Source: Ancylothrix sp036704045
GTDB lineage: Bacteria > Cyanobacteriota > Cyanobacteriia > Cyanobacteriales > Oscillatoriaceae
Reading direction: 5' to 3'
NCBI GenBank assembly: GCA_036704045.1
Contig: DATNQM010000036.1
Coordinates: 1-64,000, forward strand
DNA length: 64,000 bases
Shown: one piece after another, positions 1 to 8,084 of the stretch
Layout: each line of letters opens with the position of its first letter
How positions within the stretch are numbered: position 1 is the first letter of the stretch
Notes under the pieces: model-generated
Told to the model about the DNA's origin: nothing
The model's database searches: none
Seen by the model: the letters and a program-made list of their open reading frames with translations, nothing else
Translations under genes and position numbers: made by a program

Positions 1-779
1 GCGGGTAATTCATAGGGTATCCATTTGAGTCCGTCGTTTTCCCAGCCGCTAAAGGATGTGGAGGCAAGGATAGTGGTGACGACGAAATCAAAGACGATGC
101 TACCGTTTGAGTTAATACGGGGTGAGCCGTGTATAAGTTCTCCGATGCCTTGCAGACGGGCGCGGATGTTGTTGACGTTGATGCCTTTGGCTGCTAGGTG
201 TGTTTGTGGGGAGAATTCAAATTGCCATGCTGTGGCTCCTGATGCTTTGGCGGTGTTGAGGAGTTCTTGTTCTTGGAGTTTTAAGGTGACTCTGGGGAGA
301 GTTTCTTGGGCTGGGGCTTGGTTGTCTGGGGTTTTGTTTGGTTCGGGGGGTTCGGGTTGTGTTGGGTTTTGGGAAAAGGCTTTTTTTAAGCTATTGATGG
401 CTGTTTCGATGTCTGGGGGGATGCTGTTGGTGCGCCGGTTGGCGATTACTTGTTCGAGGGTTTTTGTGGTGCTTATTAAGCTGTCTGTGGATATGGGGTT
501 GAGTTTTACTTTGTTTTCGCGCACGAGGCGGAGGTAGCTTTCCATTTCGTGAGCTAGGCGTTCGGCTTTTTTAAGTCCTACCATGCCGGATAAGCCTTTG
601 AGGGTATGAAAACTGCGAAATAATTCGTCTATTATGGGTCGTTCAGTGGTTTGGCTGGGTTGTGCTTCTATGCTGAGCAGGTTCCGCCGAATTGCTGTTA
701 GGTGTTCTTCGCATTCGGCAAAATAATCGTCCAGAAAACTGGCAAAAAAGTCATCGGAGGAGTTGGTTGTTTCCACCAC
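1..779 (-). CDS. CheA-like hybrid histidine kinase, N-terminal part (runs off left edge)
   Basis: Only the first ~259 codons are in the window; the gene continues past base 1. It opens with an Hpt domain (about residues 5-110) whose phosphorylatable histidine lies in FRSFHTLKGLSGM. A Gln/Pro-rich linker follows, then a second segment (RVTLKLQEQELLNTAK onward) resembling the region that precedes the CheA catalytic core in cyanobacterial CheA-like proteins. There is no ATG: an in-frame stop lies at 789-791 and the only starts after it are adjacent GTG codons at 779 and 776. It lies 16 bp downstream of the CheY-like gene and is surely co-transcribed with it, as in cyanobacterial taxis and pilus-control (Pix/Pil) operons. 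Kinase, CheW and receiver domains are expected beyond the window. The family is secure; the process it controls is not visible. Confidence 0.82.
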   Translation of the reverse strand, partial: MVETTNSSDDFFASFLDDYFAECEEHLTAIRRNLLSIEAQPSQTTERPIIDELFRSFHTLKGLSGMVGLKKAERLAHEMESYLRLVRENKVKLNPISTDSLISTTKTLEQVIANRRTNSIPPDIETAINSLKKAFSQNPTQPEPPEPNKTPDNQAPAQETLPRVTLKLQEQELLNTAKASGATAWQFEFSPQTHLAAKGINVNNIRARLQGIGELIHGSPRINSNGSIVFDFVVTTILASTSFSGWENDGLKWIPYELP

Positions 780-795
780 AGTTTTTGTTTACGGT

Positions 796-1161
796 TTAGT
801 TTAAGAGTTCTTGTGCTTGTTGGGCAAAGCTTCGGGGCTCGAAGGGTTTGGTGACATACTGGGAGGCTCCGGCTTCTAGGGCTTCTTCTCTGCTGGTGTC
901 GTCGCTTTTTGTTGTTAATACGATAACGGGTATTTTTTTAAACAATTGATGTTCTCTTATAAATTTTAAGACTTCTAGTCCGTGCATATCTGGCATATTT
1001 AGGTCTAATATCATTAGGTCTACGGGGTCTATTACAAGCTGTTCTATTGCTTCTAGTCCGTTACTTGCTTCTCTAAAGTTGACATCGCTAATTTGCCTTA
1101 AGGATGCCATTACCATTCTTCTCATTGTTGCTGAATCGTCTACTACTAAAATTTGCTTCAT
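796..1161 (-). CDS. CheY-like single-domain response regulator
   Basis: A 121-residue protein that is a receiver domain and nothing else. It has the acidic pair D8/D9, the phospho-acceptor D53 in LMILDLNMPD, the switch threonine T83 in VIVLTTKS and the conserved K105 in VTKPFEP, so it should be phosphorylatable. Without an output domain it must act by protein-protein contact, typically as the phosphate acceptor of the CheA-like kinase encoded 16 bp downstream. Gene order CheY then CheA is the usual cyanobacterial arrangement for phototaxis or pilus-regulating systems (PilG/PilH, PixG/PixH), but no methyl-accepting receptor is in view, so the pathway is inferred. Confidence 0.9.
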   Translation of the reverse strand: MKQILVVDDSATMRRMVMASLRQISDVNFREASNGLEAIEQLVIDPVDLMILDLNMPDMHGLEVLKFIREHQLFKKIPVIVLTTKSDDTSREEALEAGASQYVTKPFEPRSFAQQAQELLN

Positions 1162-1265
1162 GGATGCTGGCAGTTTTGTAAGGATTGTGATTTTGTCAAG
1201 AGCGGCTCTGGGTGGGTAAACTGGCGTTAATTATATATCATGTAGGTTATATTTAGAAAATAAAA

Positions 1266-1295
1266 ATAAGCCCCTACCGATTATAGCAGGGGCTT
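1266..1295 (-). terminator. Rho-independent terminator after the KTSC-domain gene
   Basis: The arms AAGCCCCT (1268-1275) and AGGGGCTT (1288-1295) are perfectly complementary over 8 bp with a 12-nt loop. Read on the minus strand the hairpin is followed by a T-rich run (TTATTTTTATTTTC), the expected layout for intrinsic termination of the leftward gene ending at 1339. Confidence 0.75.
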
Positions 1296-1338
1296 GTGGG
1301 CTATTAATGGGTCTAAGTTTTTAGAGGATGTTAATTTT

Positions 1339-1764
1339 TTAATGGTGGTCATTAAGACGCCGACAGTTATAGTTTCCTTTGATTTGATTGTTGTAAAACC
1401 CTCCTATAGAATCGGCTTGACAAAGGCTTTCCCAGGTTTCTTCTTCGACATCAGTATATTGATAAACTTTGCCGCTGGAAAATTCTACTTGTAATGTTTG
1501 TTGGTCTGGATCGTAGCCTATGGCCGAGGCCATTGTTGAATTGACGGGTAACATGGATATGGGTTGGGGGGTTGGTTTTTCTGTTAAGGAATTGCTTTTG
1601 CTGTTGGTAATATCGGCGACTTGTTGCAATCCTTTATAGGCGGCAACCGGCGCTGGAATTTCTATTAGTTCGATGGCTTGGCCTCGGTCTATTAATAAGT
1701 TAAGTTGGCCGTTTTTGTGGCCTGCTGCTATGATGCTACTCAGGTCTATTTTTGATAGTTTCAT
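1339..1764 (-). CDS. KTSC domain-containing protein
   Basis: The last ~60 residues match the KTSC domain (named after the lysyl-tRNA synthetase C-terminal region): AIGYDPDQQTLQVEFSSGKV, then YQY, an SIGGFYNNQIKG segment and a terminal NCRRL. The N-terminal half (KLSKIDLSSI, GQAIELIEIPAPVAAYKGLQ) is the conserved leader seen in cyanobacterial KTSC proteins. I chose ATG 1764 (142 aa). The frame extends to a TTG at 1911, but the extra 49 residues are Lys/Thr-rich, look non-coding and would need a rare start. Function is unknown: the domain is predicted to bind nucleic acid or other ligands, without direct evidence here. A clear terminator follows, so it is probably monocistronic. Confidence 0.78.
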   Translation of the reverse strand: MKLSKIDLSSIIAAGHKNGQLNLLIDRGQAIELIEIPAPVAAYKGLQQVADITNSKSNSLTEKPTPQPISMLPVNSTMASAIGYDPDQQTLQVEFSSGKVYQYTDVEEETWESLCQADSIGGFYNNQIKGNYNCRRLNDHH

Positions 1765-1963
1765 CGGTTTTTGAGTTGGTTGAAGGCGGATTTTTTTGAC
1801 AAAAGTGGCCTCAGCTAAGGTTGCTGATGCCACGAAGGAGCAATTTTTAAAGGTCTTGTGATTTTTTTTGATTGTTTGTTTGATTATAACTTGTATTGAT
1901 TTTTTAGTCAACTTTTTTTGTAAGTTTTTGGTATAGGGAGGAGTTTTGTAAATGTTATGAAGT

Positions 1964-2374
1964 TTAGGGGACGATGTGGGGGGAGTAGGTAAGGAAGTTT
2001 AAGTGGGTTTCGAGGGCTTGTTGGAGGATTTGGATGGTGTGGGTGGGGTAGGGATAGTGCTTGAATTCGGATTTTAGGATGTGGCGGAGTTTGATGGCGG
2101 TGGGTAAGTCTTGAGATTTGGCGATGGCTTGGAGAACGAGGTTTTGCCACACCGGCAGTTTTCTGTAACTAAAAAATGTTGAACAACACCGGCCATCTTT
2201 GCCTTTGTAGGAAACCCAGAGTTGATGTGCCAGTAGGCGAACTTGATAGATATGTTCAAGGGGCATGGCCATAATATCGGCGAGTTGGCGCTTGATTTGG
2301 TCGATTTTGTTGGCGAGTTGGACGGTGGGTTGGAGGATTTTTCGGCTAATGAGGCTTTGACGGTAGTAGGACAT
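1964..2374 (-). CDS. Hypothetical protein, 136 aa
   Basis: A basic, soluble protein of 136 residues that I do not recognise. It is the best of several overlapping frames here: it has an ATG at 2374 preceded on its strand by an SD-like CAGGGAG, and a balanced composition with amphipathic helical segments (LANKIDQIKRQLADIM, IQILQQALETHLNFL). The competing frames at 1908-2150 and 2074-2487 are dominated by His/Pro or Ser/Lys strings typical of shadows. It contains a GKDGRCCSTFFSYRKL stretch in the middle, but no catalytic signature. It is transcribed divergently from the XRE regulator at 2573, with about 200 bp between, so that regulator could control it. This is inference. Confidence 0.6.
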   Translation of the reverse strand: MSYYRQSLISRKILQPTVQLANKIDQIKRQLADIMAMPLEHIYQVRLLAHQLWVSYKGKDGRCCSTFFSYRKLPVWQNLVLQAIAKSQDLPTAIKLRHILKSEFKHYPYPTHTIQILQQALETHLNFLTYSPHIVP

Positions 2375-2572
2375 AGGTGTGGCTCCCTGAAAGGCTTGTG
2401 AGTCGATTTATGGGCAGATCCGATTGGTTTTGTTGAGTAGTTTATGATTTGTACTTTTATTTTAATCGATTTCTTAATTGATGTCAAGCAGGAAAATGAA
2501 ACTTGTACACTGATAAGTAGGCTGAAGAGTTTTTGTTAAATTGTTTTGGGTAGAGAGGGTGACGCAGGCTAG

Positions 2573-2923
2573 ATGGTAACGGCACAAAGTAAAGAAAAAC
2601 TAATGGAACTGGTCAAAAAGGCACGGGGCGATATGACTAAGCGTGCGTTTGGTCGGCTTTTGGGTGTTACAGATACGGCGGTGAGGTTGTGGGAAACGGG
2701 ACAGACGTTTCCTGAGACGGAACAGTTGACTAAACTGGCTGCGAGAACCGGCTACTCCCTCGAAGAGTTGCTGAGTTATTTGGAGGGCAAGCAGGTGTCT
2801 TCGCCAAAGGATTTGACGGATATTGTCGAGCAAATTCGCTATATGCCTCTGTCGGATGTGGCGGAAATTGGTAAGGCGGTGGCGGAGAGGTTTGCCCAGG
2901 TGGCGCAGAAAACCGACCATTAA
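2573..2923 (+). CDS. XRE-family helix-turn-helix transcriptional regulator
   Basis: A 116-residue protein with an N-terminal HTH_3/XRE DNA-binding domain (about residues 8-65). KRAFGRLLGVTDTAVRLWETG is the helix-turn-helix core with the usual W-E-x-G end, followed by TEQLTKLAARTGYSLEELL as helices 4-5. The C-terminal ~45 residues (SDVAEIGKAVAERFAQV) are helical and may mediate dimerisation. It is divergent from the unknown gene at 1964-2374 and convergent with the kinase at 2928-4112, whose 3' end is only 4 bp away. The target is unknown; autoregulation and control of the divergent neighbour are typical of such small XRE proteins. Confidence 0.8.
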   Translation: MVTAQSKEKLMELVKKARGDMTKRAFGRLLGVTDTAVRLWETGQTFPETEQLTKLAARTGYSLEELLSYLEGKQVSSPKDLTDIVEQIRYMPLSDVAEIGKAVAERFAQVAQKTDH

Positions 2924-2927
2924 GGGT

Positions 2928-4112
2928 TTATTGGGTGGGGAGGATGAGGGTGAAGGTGGAACCGATGCCTGGTTCGGAATGGAGGAATATTTGGCCTTTG
3001 AGGACTTTGACTAGTCGGTGGACGATGGCGAGTCCTAGGCCGGTGCTGTTGGGAAGGTAGGATTTATCGGGGGAGATGACTCGAAAGTAGGGGTCAAAGA
3101 TGTGTTTTTGGTCTTCTGGGGTGATTCCTTGGCCGGTGTCTTTGATGGTTATTGACCATTGGTTGTTGGGGAGGGTTTGGCAGAGTAGGTGGATGGTGCC
3201 GGTTTGGGTGTAGCGGATGGCGTTACTGAGGAGGTTTGTAAGGATTTGCTGTAGGCGTAAGGGGTCGGTGATGACTTGTTGAGGACAATTTTGACATTCT
3301 TGGGTGAGTTTTAATTGTTTGGTATTTGCTAAGGGTTCCACCATTTCTAGTATTTGGGTGATTAAAGTATGGGGGTTGATTTCGGTTGGGTGAAGTTGCA
3401 TTTGACCGGCTTCATAGCGGGAAATTTCTAGGGAGTCGTTGATTAGGTGGAGTAGTTGCCGGCCATTTTGAAGGACTTTTTCGATGTGTTCGAGGTTGGG
3501 GACGGTGTATTCTAATTCTGGATTTTGTTTCATTTGCCGCAAAAATAGGTCAGAGTATCCAATGATTGAGGTGAGGGGGGTTTTTAGTTCGTGGGCGAGG
3601 TGGGCGAGGTTGTCTTTGCTGGCGCGGACTAGGCGGGTGAGTTCTTGGTTTGTGAGGCGCATTTCGTGTTGAAGTTGTTCAAATTCTTTGAGTCTTTCTT
3701 CTGTGTAGGTTTGAAAACAGCGGGCTATGACTTCATCGATGGCGGTGTCTATTAAGCGCATGGCGCGGATGACTTCTGTGGCGGAGGCTTGTTGTAAGTC
3801 TTCTTCTATTTCTGTGAATATTATCCACCGGACTAATCGATATTCGCGGGCTATTTCTTCGGCGTCGTAGCCTTGTTTTGCTCGCAGTTTTCCGTGTTCT
3901 AATGCTTTGTTGATGAGGGTTTTTATGTCGCTGTCTTCTGTTTCGGAGAGGATGGTGGCGATGGCTTGTAAAAGGATGGGAAGGCTGTTACGGATGCCTT
4001 TATAGGTTAGTTCTTTGGCGGTTTCAATTTGTTCGTCTTGGCGGACTGCTTCTATCCATTTTTCGATGATTATGTCTATTTTGTTAAGGAGTACGAGGCT
4101 AAAATCTTTCAT
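2928..4112 (-). CDS. Sensor histidine kinase with RsbRD-like N-terminal domain
   Basis: A soluble 394-residue kinase. Residues ~5-145 form a helical RsbRD-type N-terminal sensory domain (IEKWIEAVRQDEQIE, YDAEEIAREYRLVRWIIF). A coiled-coil linker leads to a HisKA dimerisation domain with phospho-acceptor H174 in HLAHELKTPLTSIIGYSD. The HATPase_c domain carries the N box (ILTNLLSNAIRYT), G1 (IKDTGQGI), F box (DPYFRV) and G2 (TGLGLAIV). It has no transmembrane helix and no receiver, so it should sense a cytoplasmic signal and phosphorylate a separate regulator that is not adjacent. The ATG at 4112 is the only plausible start. It is convergent with the XRE gene, 4 bp from its stop. Confidence 0.88.
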   Translation of the reverse strand: MKDFSLVLLNKIDIIIEKWIEAVRQDEQIETAKELTYKGIRNSLPILLQAIATILSETEDSDIKTLINKALEHGKLRAKQGYDAEEIAREYRLVRWIIFTEIEEDLQQASATEVIRAMRLIDTAIDEVIARCFQTYTEERLKEFEQLQHEMRLTNQELTRLVRASKDNLAHLAHELKTPLTSIIGYSDLFLRQMKQNPELEYTVPNLEHIEKVLQNGRQLLHLINDSLEISRYEAGQMQLHPTEINPHTLITQILEMVEPLANTKQLKLTQECQNCPQQVITDPLRLQQILTNLLSNAIRYTQTGTIHLLCQTLPNNQWSITIKDTGQGITPEDQKHIFDPYFRVISPDKSYLPNSTGLGLAIVHRLVKVLKGQIFLHSEPGIGSTFTLILPTQ

Positions 4113-4456
4113 AGTCGGATGGTTGTTTTTTTGCTTAGGGGATAGGGATTATTTATAGGTTAGGTGATTCTGGTGTTTTTTTGGGGTTTGTTTCTAAAGG
4201 TTGTTGGTGGGTTTGACGGGTTGGTTATTTTTAAGATTGGGGTTGATAAAAGGATGGTTGAGAGTGATAAAACTTTTGATTTAATTGATTGAGTTATTAT
4301 CAATAACAGAAAAGATGGCAAATCCATAAACTCTATAAAAAAAGGCCAGTGTAAATTAAATTGTGTAGAACTTGAGTTTTTTTAAATCCGGTTGAGGGTT
4401 GCTGATGAGTTTTCATGGTATTTATAATGATGAAGCATGGTTGAGGGGTAAAGAAT
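4113..4456. other. Intergenic region between divergent kinase and ABC-2 permease genes
   Basis: 344 bp of AT-rich DNA without a credible gene. The only readable element is a sigma70-like promoter for the rightward permease (4399-4428). No operator repeat or hairpin was recognised. Confidence 0.6.
4399..4428 (+). promoter_or_regulatory. Candidate sigma70-type promoter of the ABC-2 permease gene
   Basis: A perfect TATAAT at 4423-4428 lies 18 bp after a weak -35 (TTGCTG, 4399-4404). This predicts a transcription start near 4435 and a leader of about 20 nt before ATG 4457. Only the -10 is convincing. Confidence 0.4.
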
Positions 4457-5239
4457 ATGTTTAGGTATTTGAATGTTTTAAAGTTTTTTTGGGGGGCGGC
4501 TATTGCGGCTGAGTTGGAGTATAGAATTAATTTTTTAGTTTCGAGTCTGACGAGTTTGGGAAATTTGGTGGGGAGTATTTTTACTTTATTTTTGTTTTAT
4601 CGCACTGGCTATACTTTTGCTGGTTGGAAGTGGGAGGAGGCGCTGGTGGTGTTGGGAATTTTTACAATTTTGCAAGGTTTTTCGAGTACGTTTTTGGTGC
4701 CAAATCTTAATAAAATTGTGGATCATGTTCAGCAGGGTACGTTGGATTTTGTGTTGTTAAAACCGATTAGTTCACAGTTTTGGTTGTCTACGAGGACGGT
4801 TTCGCCTTGGGGGTTGCCGGATGTTATTTTTGGGTTGATTGTGTTGGGTTATGCTGGTTCTAGGCTAAATTTGCCGGTGGGTAATTATTGGTGGGGGATA
4901 ATTCCTTTGGGTTTTGGTTTGGTGAGTCTTTATAGTTTGTGGTTTGTGCTGGGGGCGATGAGTATTTGGTTTGTGAAAATTTATAATGTGACGGAGGTTT
5001 TGCGGGGTTTGTTGGAGGCGGGTAGGTATCCTATGGTTGCTTATCCTGGGGGCTATAGAGTGTTTTTTACGTTTGTGGTGCCGGTGGCTTTTTTAACGAC
5101 GGTACCGGCGGAGACGTTGTTAGGAAGAGGTGAGGTTGGTTGGGTTCTGGGGGCGGGAATTTTGGCGGTGGTTTTGTTGCTTTTTTCGATTGGTTTTTGG
5201 CGGTTTGCTTTGCGTTTTTATACGAGTGCTTCGAGTTAG
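4457..5239 (+). CDS. ABC-2 family transporter permease (DUF990-like)
   Basis: A 260-residue integral membrane protein with about six hydrophobic segments (for example TSLGNLVGSIFTLFLFY, VIFGLIVLGYAGS, IPLGFGLVSLYSLWFVLGAM and ILAVVLLLFSIGFWRFAL). The pattern and the motif IVDHVQQGTLDFVLLKPIS match the ABC-2 type permeases of the DUF990 class (ABC2_membrane_6). Such proteins form half of an exporter, paired with a second permease and an ATPase. Neither lies next to it, so the partners must be encoded elsewhere. Substrate unknown. The start at 4457 follows a purine-rich GGGGTAAAG. Confidence 0.82.
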   Translation: MFRYLNVLKFFWGAAIAAELEYRINFLVSSLTSLGNLVGSIFTLFLFYRTGYTFAGWKWEEALVVLGIFTILQGFSSTFLVPNLNKIVDHVQQGTLDFVLLKPISSQFWLSTRTVSPWGLPDVIFGLIVLGYAGSRLNLPVGNYWWGIIPLGFGLVSLYSLWFVLGAMSIWFVKIYNVTEVLRGLLEAGRYPMVAYPGGYRVFFTFVVPVAFLTTVPAETLLGRGEVGWVLGAGILAVVLLLFSIGFWRFALRFYTSASS

Positions 5240-5364
5240 GGATGGGTTGGGGAAATGGAGGTTTATAAAATATTTACAACTATTTAGTTTGGATGAGTTA
5301 TTGACAAGTATGGTGGGGTGGAAATGTGCCAAGATAGAAATTATATTATAGTAGGAAAATACAA

Positions 5365-6234
5365 ATGAAAACTAAACATTTGGGAAATACGGGGGTTTTG
5401 ATCAGTGCTATTGGTTTAGGTGGAATGCCTTTGTCTTTAAAGGGCCGGCCTTCGGAAGTTGATGCAATTGCTGTTATTCATAGGGCTTTAGATTTGGGTG
5501 TGAGTTTTATTGATACGGCTGATGCTTATTGTGAAGATGAAAATGAAAAACACCACAATGAGGCATTAATTGCTAAGGCGCTGCATGAATATTCAGGGAA
5601 TAAAGTTCATGTTATTGTGGCAACTAAGGGGGGTTTAATGCGGCCTAATGGTAGCTGGAGGCGAAATGGGAATCCGAAGCATTTAAGGGAGACTATTCGG
5701 GCAAGTTTTGAGGCGCTGGGAGGGGAAAAAGCGATTGATATTTGGCAATATCATGCGCCGGATCCTGACTATTCAATTGAGGAATCTTTGGGGCCGGTGA
5801 AGGATGCTGTAAATAAGGGATTTATTCGGTTTGTTGGGGTGTCGAATTTTTCTGTGGAAGAAATCAAAAGGGCGCGGAATGTTGTTGATGTTGTGTGTGT
5901 ACAAAATCAGTATAATCCTTGGTGCCGGCAACCTGAATTTGATGGTGTTCTCGAATATTGTGAACGGGAAACTTTGACGTTTTTGCCTTGGAGTCCTCTG
6001 GGGGGAAGTCGTCGGGCTAAAAGCTTACAGGAGTTGCCGGTGATTGTTAATTTGGCGAAAGAAAAAGGGGTTTCTGTTTATTGTATTGTGTTGGCTTGGT
6101 TGCGGGCAAAATCTCCTTGCATTGTGCCTATTCCTGCGGCAACTAAGGTTTCTAGTATTGAGGATTCTGTGCAGAGTTTGAAGGTGAAATTAACATCGCA
6201 AGAGGTGGCGCAAATTGATAAGGCTACGGCGTAA
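5365..6234 (+). CDS. Aldo/keto reductase
   Basis: A 289-residue NADPH-dependent oxidoreductase of the AKR superfamily, a single TIM barrel. The catalytic tetrad is readable: D50 and Y55 in VSFIDTADAY, K88 in IVATKGG, and H130 in DIWQYHAPDP. The cofactor-binding region is present (IRFVGVSNFS; FLPWSPLGG; IVPIPAATKVSSIEDS). Length is normal for the family. It starts at ATG 5365 after AGGAAAA. Substrate cannot be told from sequence; relatives reduce a range of aldehydes, including methylglyoxal. It stands alone, with convergent transcription from the DUF2993 gene downstream. Confidence 0.88.
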   Translation: MKTKHLGNTGVLISAIGLGGMPLSLKGRPSEVDAIAVIHRALDLGVSFIDTADAYCEDENEKHHNEALIAKALHEYSGNKVHVIVATKGGLMRPNGSWRRNGNPKHLRETIRASFEALGGEKAIDIWQYHAPDPDYSIEESLGPVKDAVNKGFIRFVGVSNFSVEEIKRARNVVDVVCVQNQYNPWCRQPEFDGVLEYCERETLTFLPWSPLGGSRRAKSLQELPVIVNLAKEKGVSVYCIVLAWLRAKSPCIVPIPAATKVSSIEDSVQSLKVKLTSQEVAQIDKATA

Positions 6235-6275
6235 TTTTAAGGGTTTAAAGCGTTTATAAACATCAAGATACTGAT

Positions 6276-6316
6276 TAAAAAGCCACCGTTTTTAAGAATT
6301 TTAAGAAGCGGTGGCT
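6276..6316 (-). terminator. Terminator hairpin between AKR and DUF2993 genes
   Basis: The perfect 8-bp arms AGCCACCG (6281-6288) and CGGTGGCT (6309-6316) enclose a 20-nt AT-rich loop. On the minus strand the stem is followed by TTTTTAATC, so it best serves the leftward DUF2993 gene, although it lies about 145 nt past that stop. It may also stop rightward transcription from the aldo/keto reductase. Confidence 0.5.
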
Positions 6317-6461
6317 ATAAAATTTAAAATATTTCTGTTGGGAAAAGAAAGGAGGTACAATACCAATTTTTCAAAAAGAAATCCTTTGTTTGTAGGTTAA
6401 ACTAAAGGAAATTGTAAGCCAATTTTAATAGTAAAGGCACAATTCTTAGAATTGGTATAAA

Positions 6462-7205
6462 TCAGTCGGTGGGAATTTTTTCTACATAGGCTTGTGCTTT
6501 TACATTAAGGTGATTATTATTAACATCAACCTGGTTTAATTGCAAAGAAATTCCATCTAAATCAAAGTTTTTAAAATCTAAAATTTGGGTGGTCTTATCT
6601 AATAAAGCTTTGGTTAATTCGGGCGATAATTCTTTGGCTTCAGGATATTCGATATTTTCTAAAATTAAGCCTTGGCCATTGGCAGGAACGCGGGGAACAG
6701 CGGTGAATGAAAATTGTTGAGTTTCGTTTGTTTCTTGTAATTTTACGGTTGCATTGATGGCAACTTTATTATTTCCTGGGAGGTGAAAATAAACATTTTC
6801 TACATCTACTGTCACCGGCTTTCCTTCGATGTTAATCTGCAAATTTTGCAGCATTTCGCTGATATATGTAGAATTAAAAGCAGAGTTAATATCGCTTTCT
6901 GTGAGAACAACGCGGGCGTTTCCTTGGGTTGGTTTGGTGAGTTCAATTTGTCCAAAAGCTGCTTGCATAGGATTAATAGCAACGCTGTTAACCTGCATTT
7001 CTAATTTTTCCATTCGCAAGCTTTCTTGCATGACTAAACCTTCGCCTTCTATGACAACTGAATCTATTTCTCCCGCCATCATTTTAAAGGGATCGGCTTT
7101 TATTTCTACCTGCAATTCTTCGACTTCATCGAGTTGACTGGCAATACCAATTTCTGCTGCTTTGCTTAAAGCTTGTTCGTGTAGTCCGTTTGCTTCTTGG
7201 TTCAT
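6462..7205 (-). CDS. DUF2993 (LmeA-like) family protein
   Basis: A 247-residue protein matching the cyanobacterial DUF2993 family: ADPFKMMAGEIDSVVIEGEG, then SVAINPMQAAFGQIEL, then VVLTESDINSAFNS and a C-terminal FDLDGISLQLNQVDVNNNHL. The family is related to the mycobacterial phospholipid-binding protein LmeA and is usually beta-rich. Here I see no signal peptide, so the protein may be cytoplasmic or membrane-associated. It has its own ATG at 7205 and is divergent from the DUF6766 gene. No enzymatic motif is visible; role unknown. Confidence 0.75.
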   Translation of the reverse strand: MNQEANGLHEQALSKAAEIGIASQLDEVEELQVEIKADPFKMMAGEIDSVVIEGEGLVMQESLRMEKLEMQVNSVAINPMQAAFGQIELTKPTQGNARVVLTESDINSAFNSTYISEMLQNLQINIEGKPVTVDVENVYFHLPGNNKVAINATVKLQETNETQQFSFTAVPRVPANGQGLILENIEYPEAKELSPELTKALLDKTTQILDFKNFDLDGISLQLNQVDVNNNHLNVKAQAYVEKIPTD

Positions 7206-7364
7206 GTTTTTGTTTCTATTTTGTCTTTACAAAAGTTAAATTTAGGCCACAGCCTTATAAAAATGTATCTGTCTTACGAGGGAAGAAAAAATCTATCTAT
7301 AGACCAATGAAATTTTTAGTTGAATATTGAAAAATTAAAGTGCCTAATTTTATGTGTATCCACA

Positions 7365-8036
7365 ATGAAACTGCGCCGAGTTTTTCGAGAAAATAGCTTA
7401 TCTCTTGTAATGTTTGGCTTGTTTGTTATATCGCTTTTAGGTCAAACTGTTACAGGTTTTAATGCTTATAATCAAGAACAAAAAGACCACCATCAGCCAG
7501 AAGTTACCTCTGGACAATATGTAAAAAGTGGTCATTTTATTGAGGCGGTATTTGAAAATTGGGAAAGTGAATTTCTCCAAATGAGTGTTTATGTGCTTTT
7601 AACTTCTTTTTTATATCAAAAAGGTTCGGCAGAATCAAAAGATCCTGATAAAAAAGATGCGGTAGATGAAGAACCAAATGAGTCTGATTTTACTGATAAA
7701 ACGCCTTGGCCGGTGCGGCAGGGAGGTTTGAGTAAAACAGTTTATGAAAATTCTTTAAGTACGGCTTTATTTTTGCTATTTTTAATATCATTTATTTTGC
7801 ACGCTATTGGTGGTTCCATAGAATATAGTGAAGAACAGTTAGCGCATGGGGGAAAGCCGGTTTCTGCGATTGAATATGTGGAAACTTCGCAGTTTTGGTT
7901 TGAGTCTTTTCAAAATTGGCAAAGTGAGTTTTTATCAATTGGCGCAGTGGTGGTTTTGTCAATTTTTTTACGTCAAAAAGGTTCTCCTGAATCAAAGCCG
8001 GTTGGTGCTTCTAATGAGGAAACTGGTAAACCTTAA
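7365..8036 (+). CDS. DUF6766 family membrane protein with internal duplication
   Basis: A 223-residue protein made of two homologous halves, each with two hydrophobic segments. Half one: ENSLSLVMFGLFVISLLGQ ... FENWESEFLQMSVYVLLTSFLYQKGS. Half two: ENSLSTALFLLFLISFILH ... FQNWQSEFLSIGAVVVLSIFLRQKGS. The N-S-L-S start, the acidic/Gln-rich loop and the F-x-N-W-x-S-E-F-L plus Q-K-G-S signature recur in each half, joined by an acidic linker. This is the DUF6766 layout. I chose ATG 7365 rather than the upstream TTG at 7320 because the family begins at MKLRRVFRENSLS. Function unknown; it is predicted to sit in the cytoplasmic membrane. Confidence 0.78.
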   Translation: MKLRRVFRENSLSLVMFGLFVISLLGQTVTGFNAYNQEQKDHHQPEVTSGQYVKSGHFIEAVFENWESEFLQMSVYVLLTSFLYQKGSAESKDPDKKDAVDEEPNESDFTDKTPWPVRQGGLSKTVYENSLSTALFLLFLISFILHAIGGSIEYSEEQLAHGGKPVSAIEYVETSQFWFESFQNWQSEFLSIGAVVVLSIFLRQKGSPESKPVGASNEETGKP

Positions 8037-8084
8037 TTGTTTGTTATTGTTGTAAAAAGTCTATTTTTTCAGAACTGGTTAATT

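Noticed and set aside
25..537. 170-codon open frame on the plus strand at the left edge
   Set aside because: It is antisense to the CheA-like gene, which has a clear Hpt domain; the plus-strand translation has no recognisable content.
1908..2487. Open frames at 1908-2150 and 2074-2487 on the minus strand
   Set aside because: They overlap the more plausible 136-aa gene (1964-2374) in other frames, and have low-complexity His/Pro or Ser/Lys composition.
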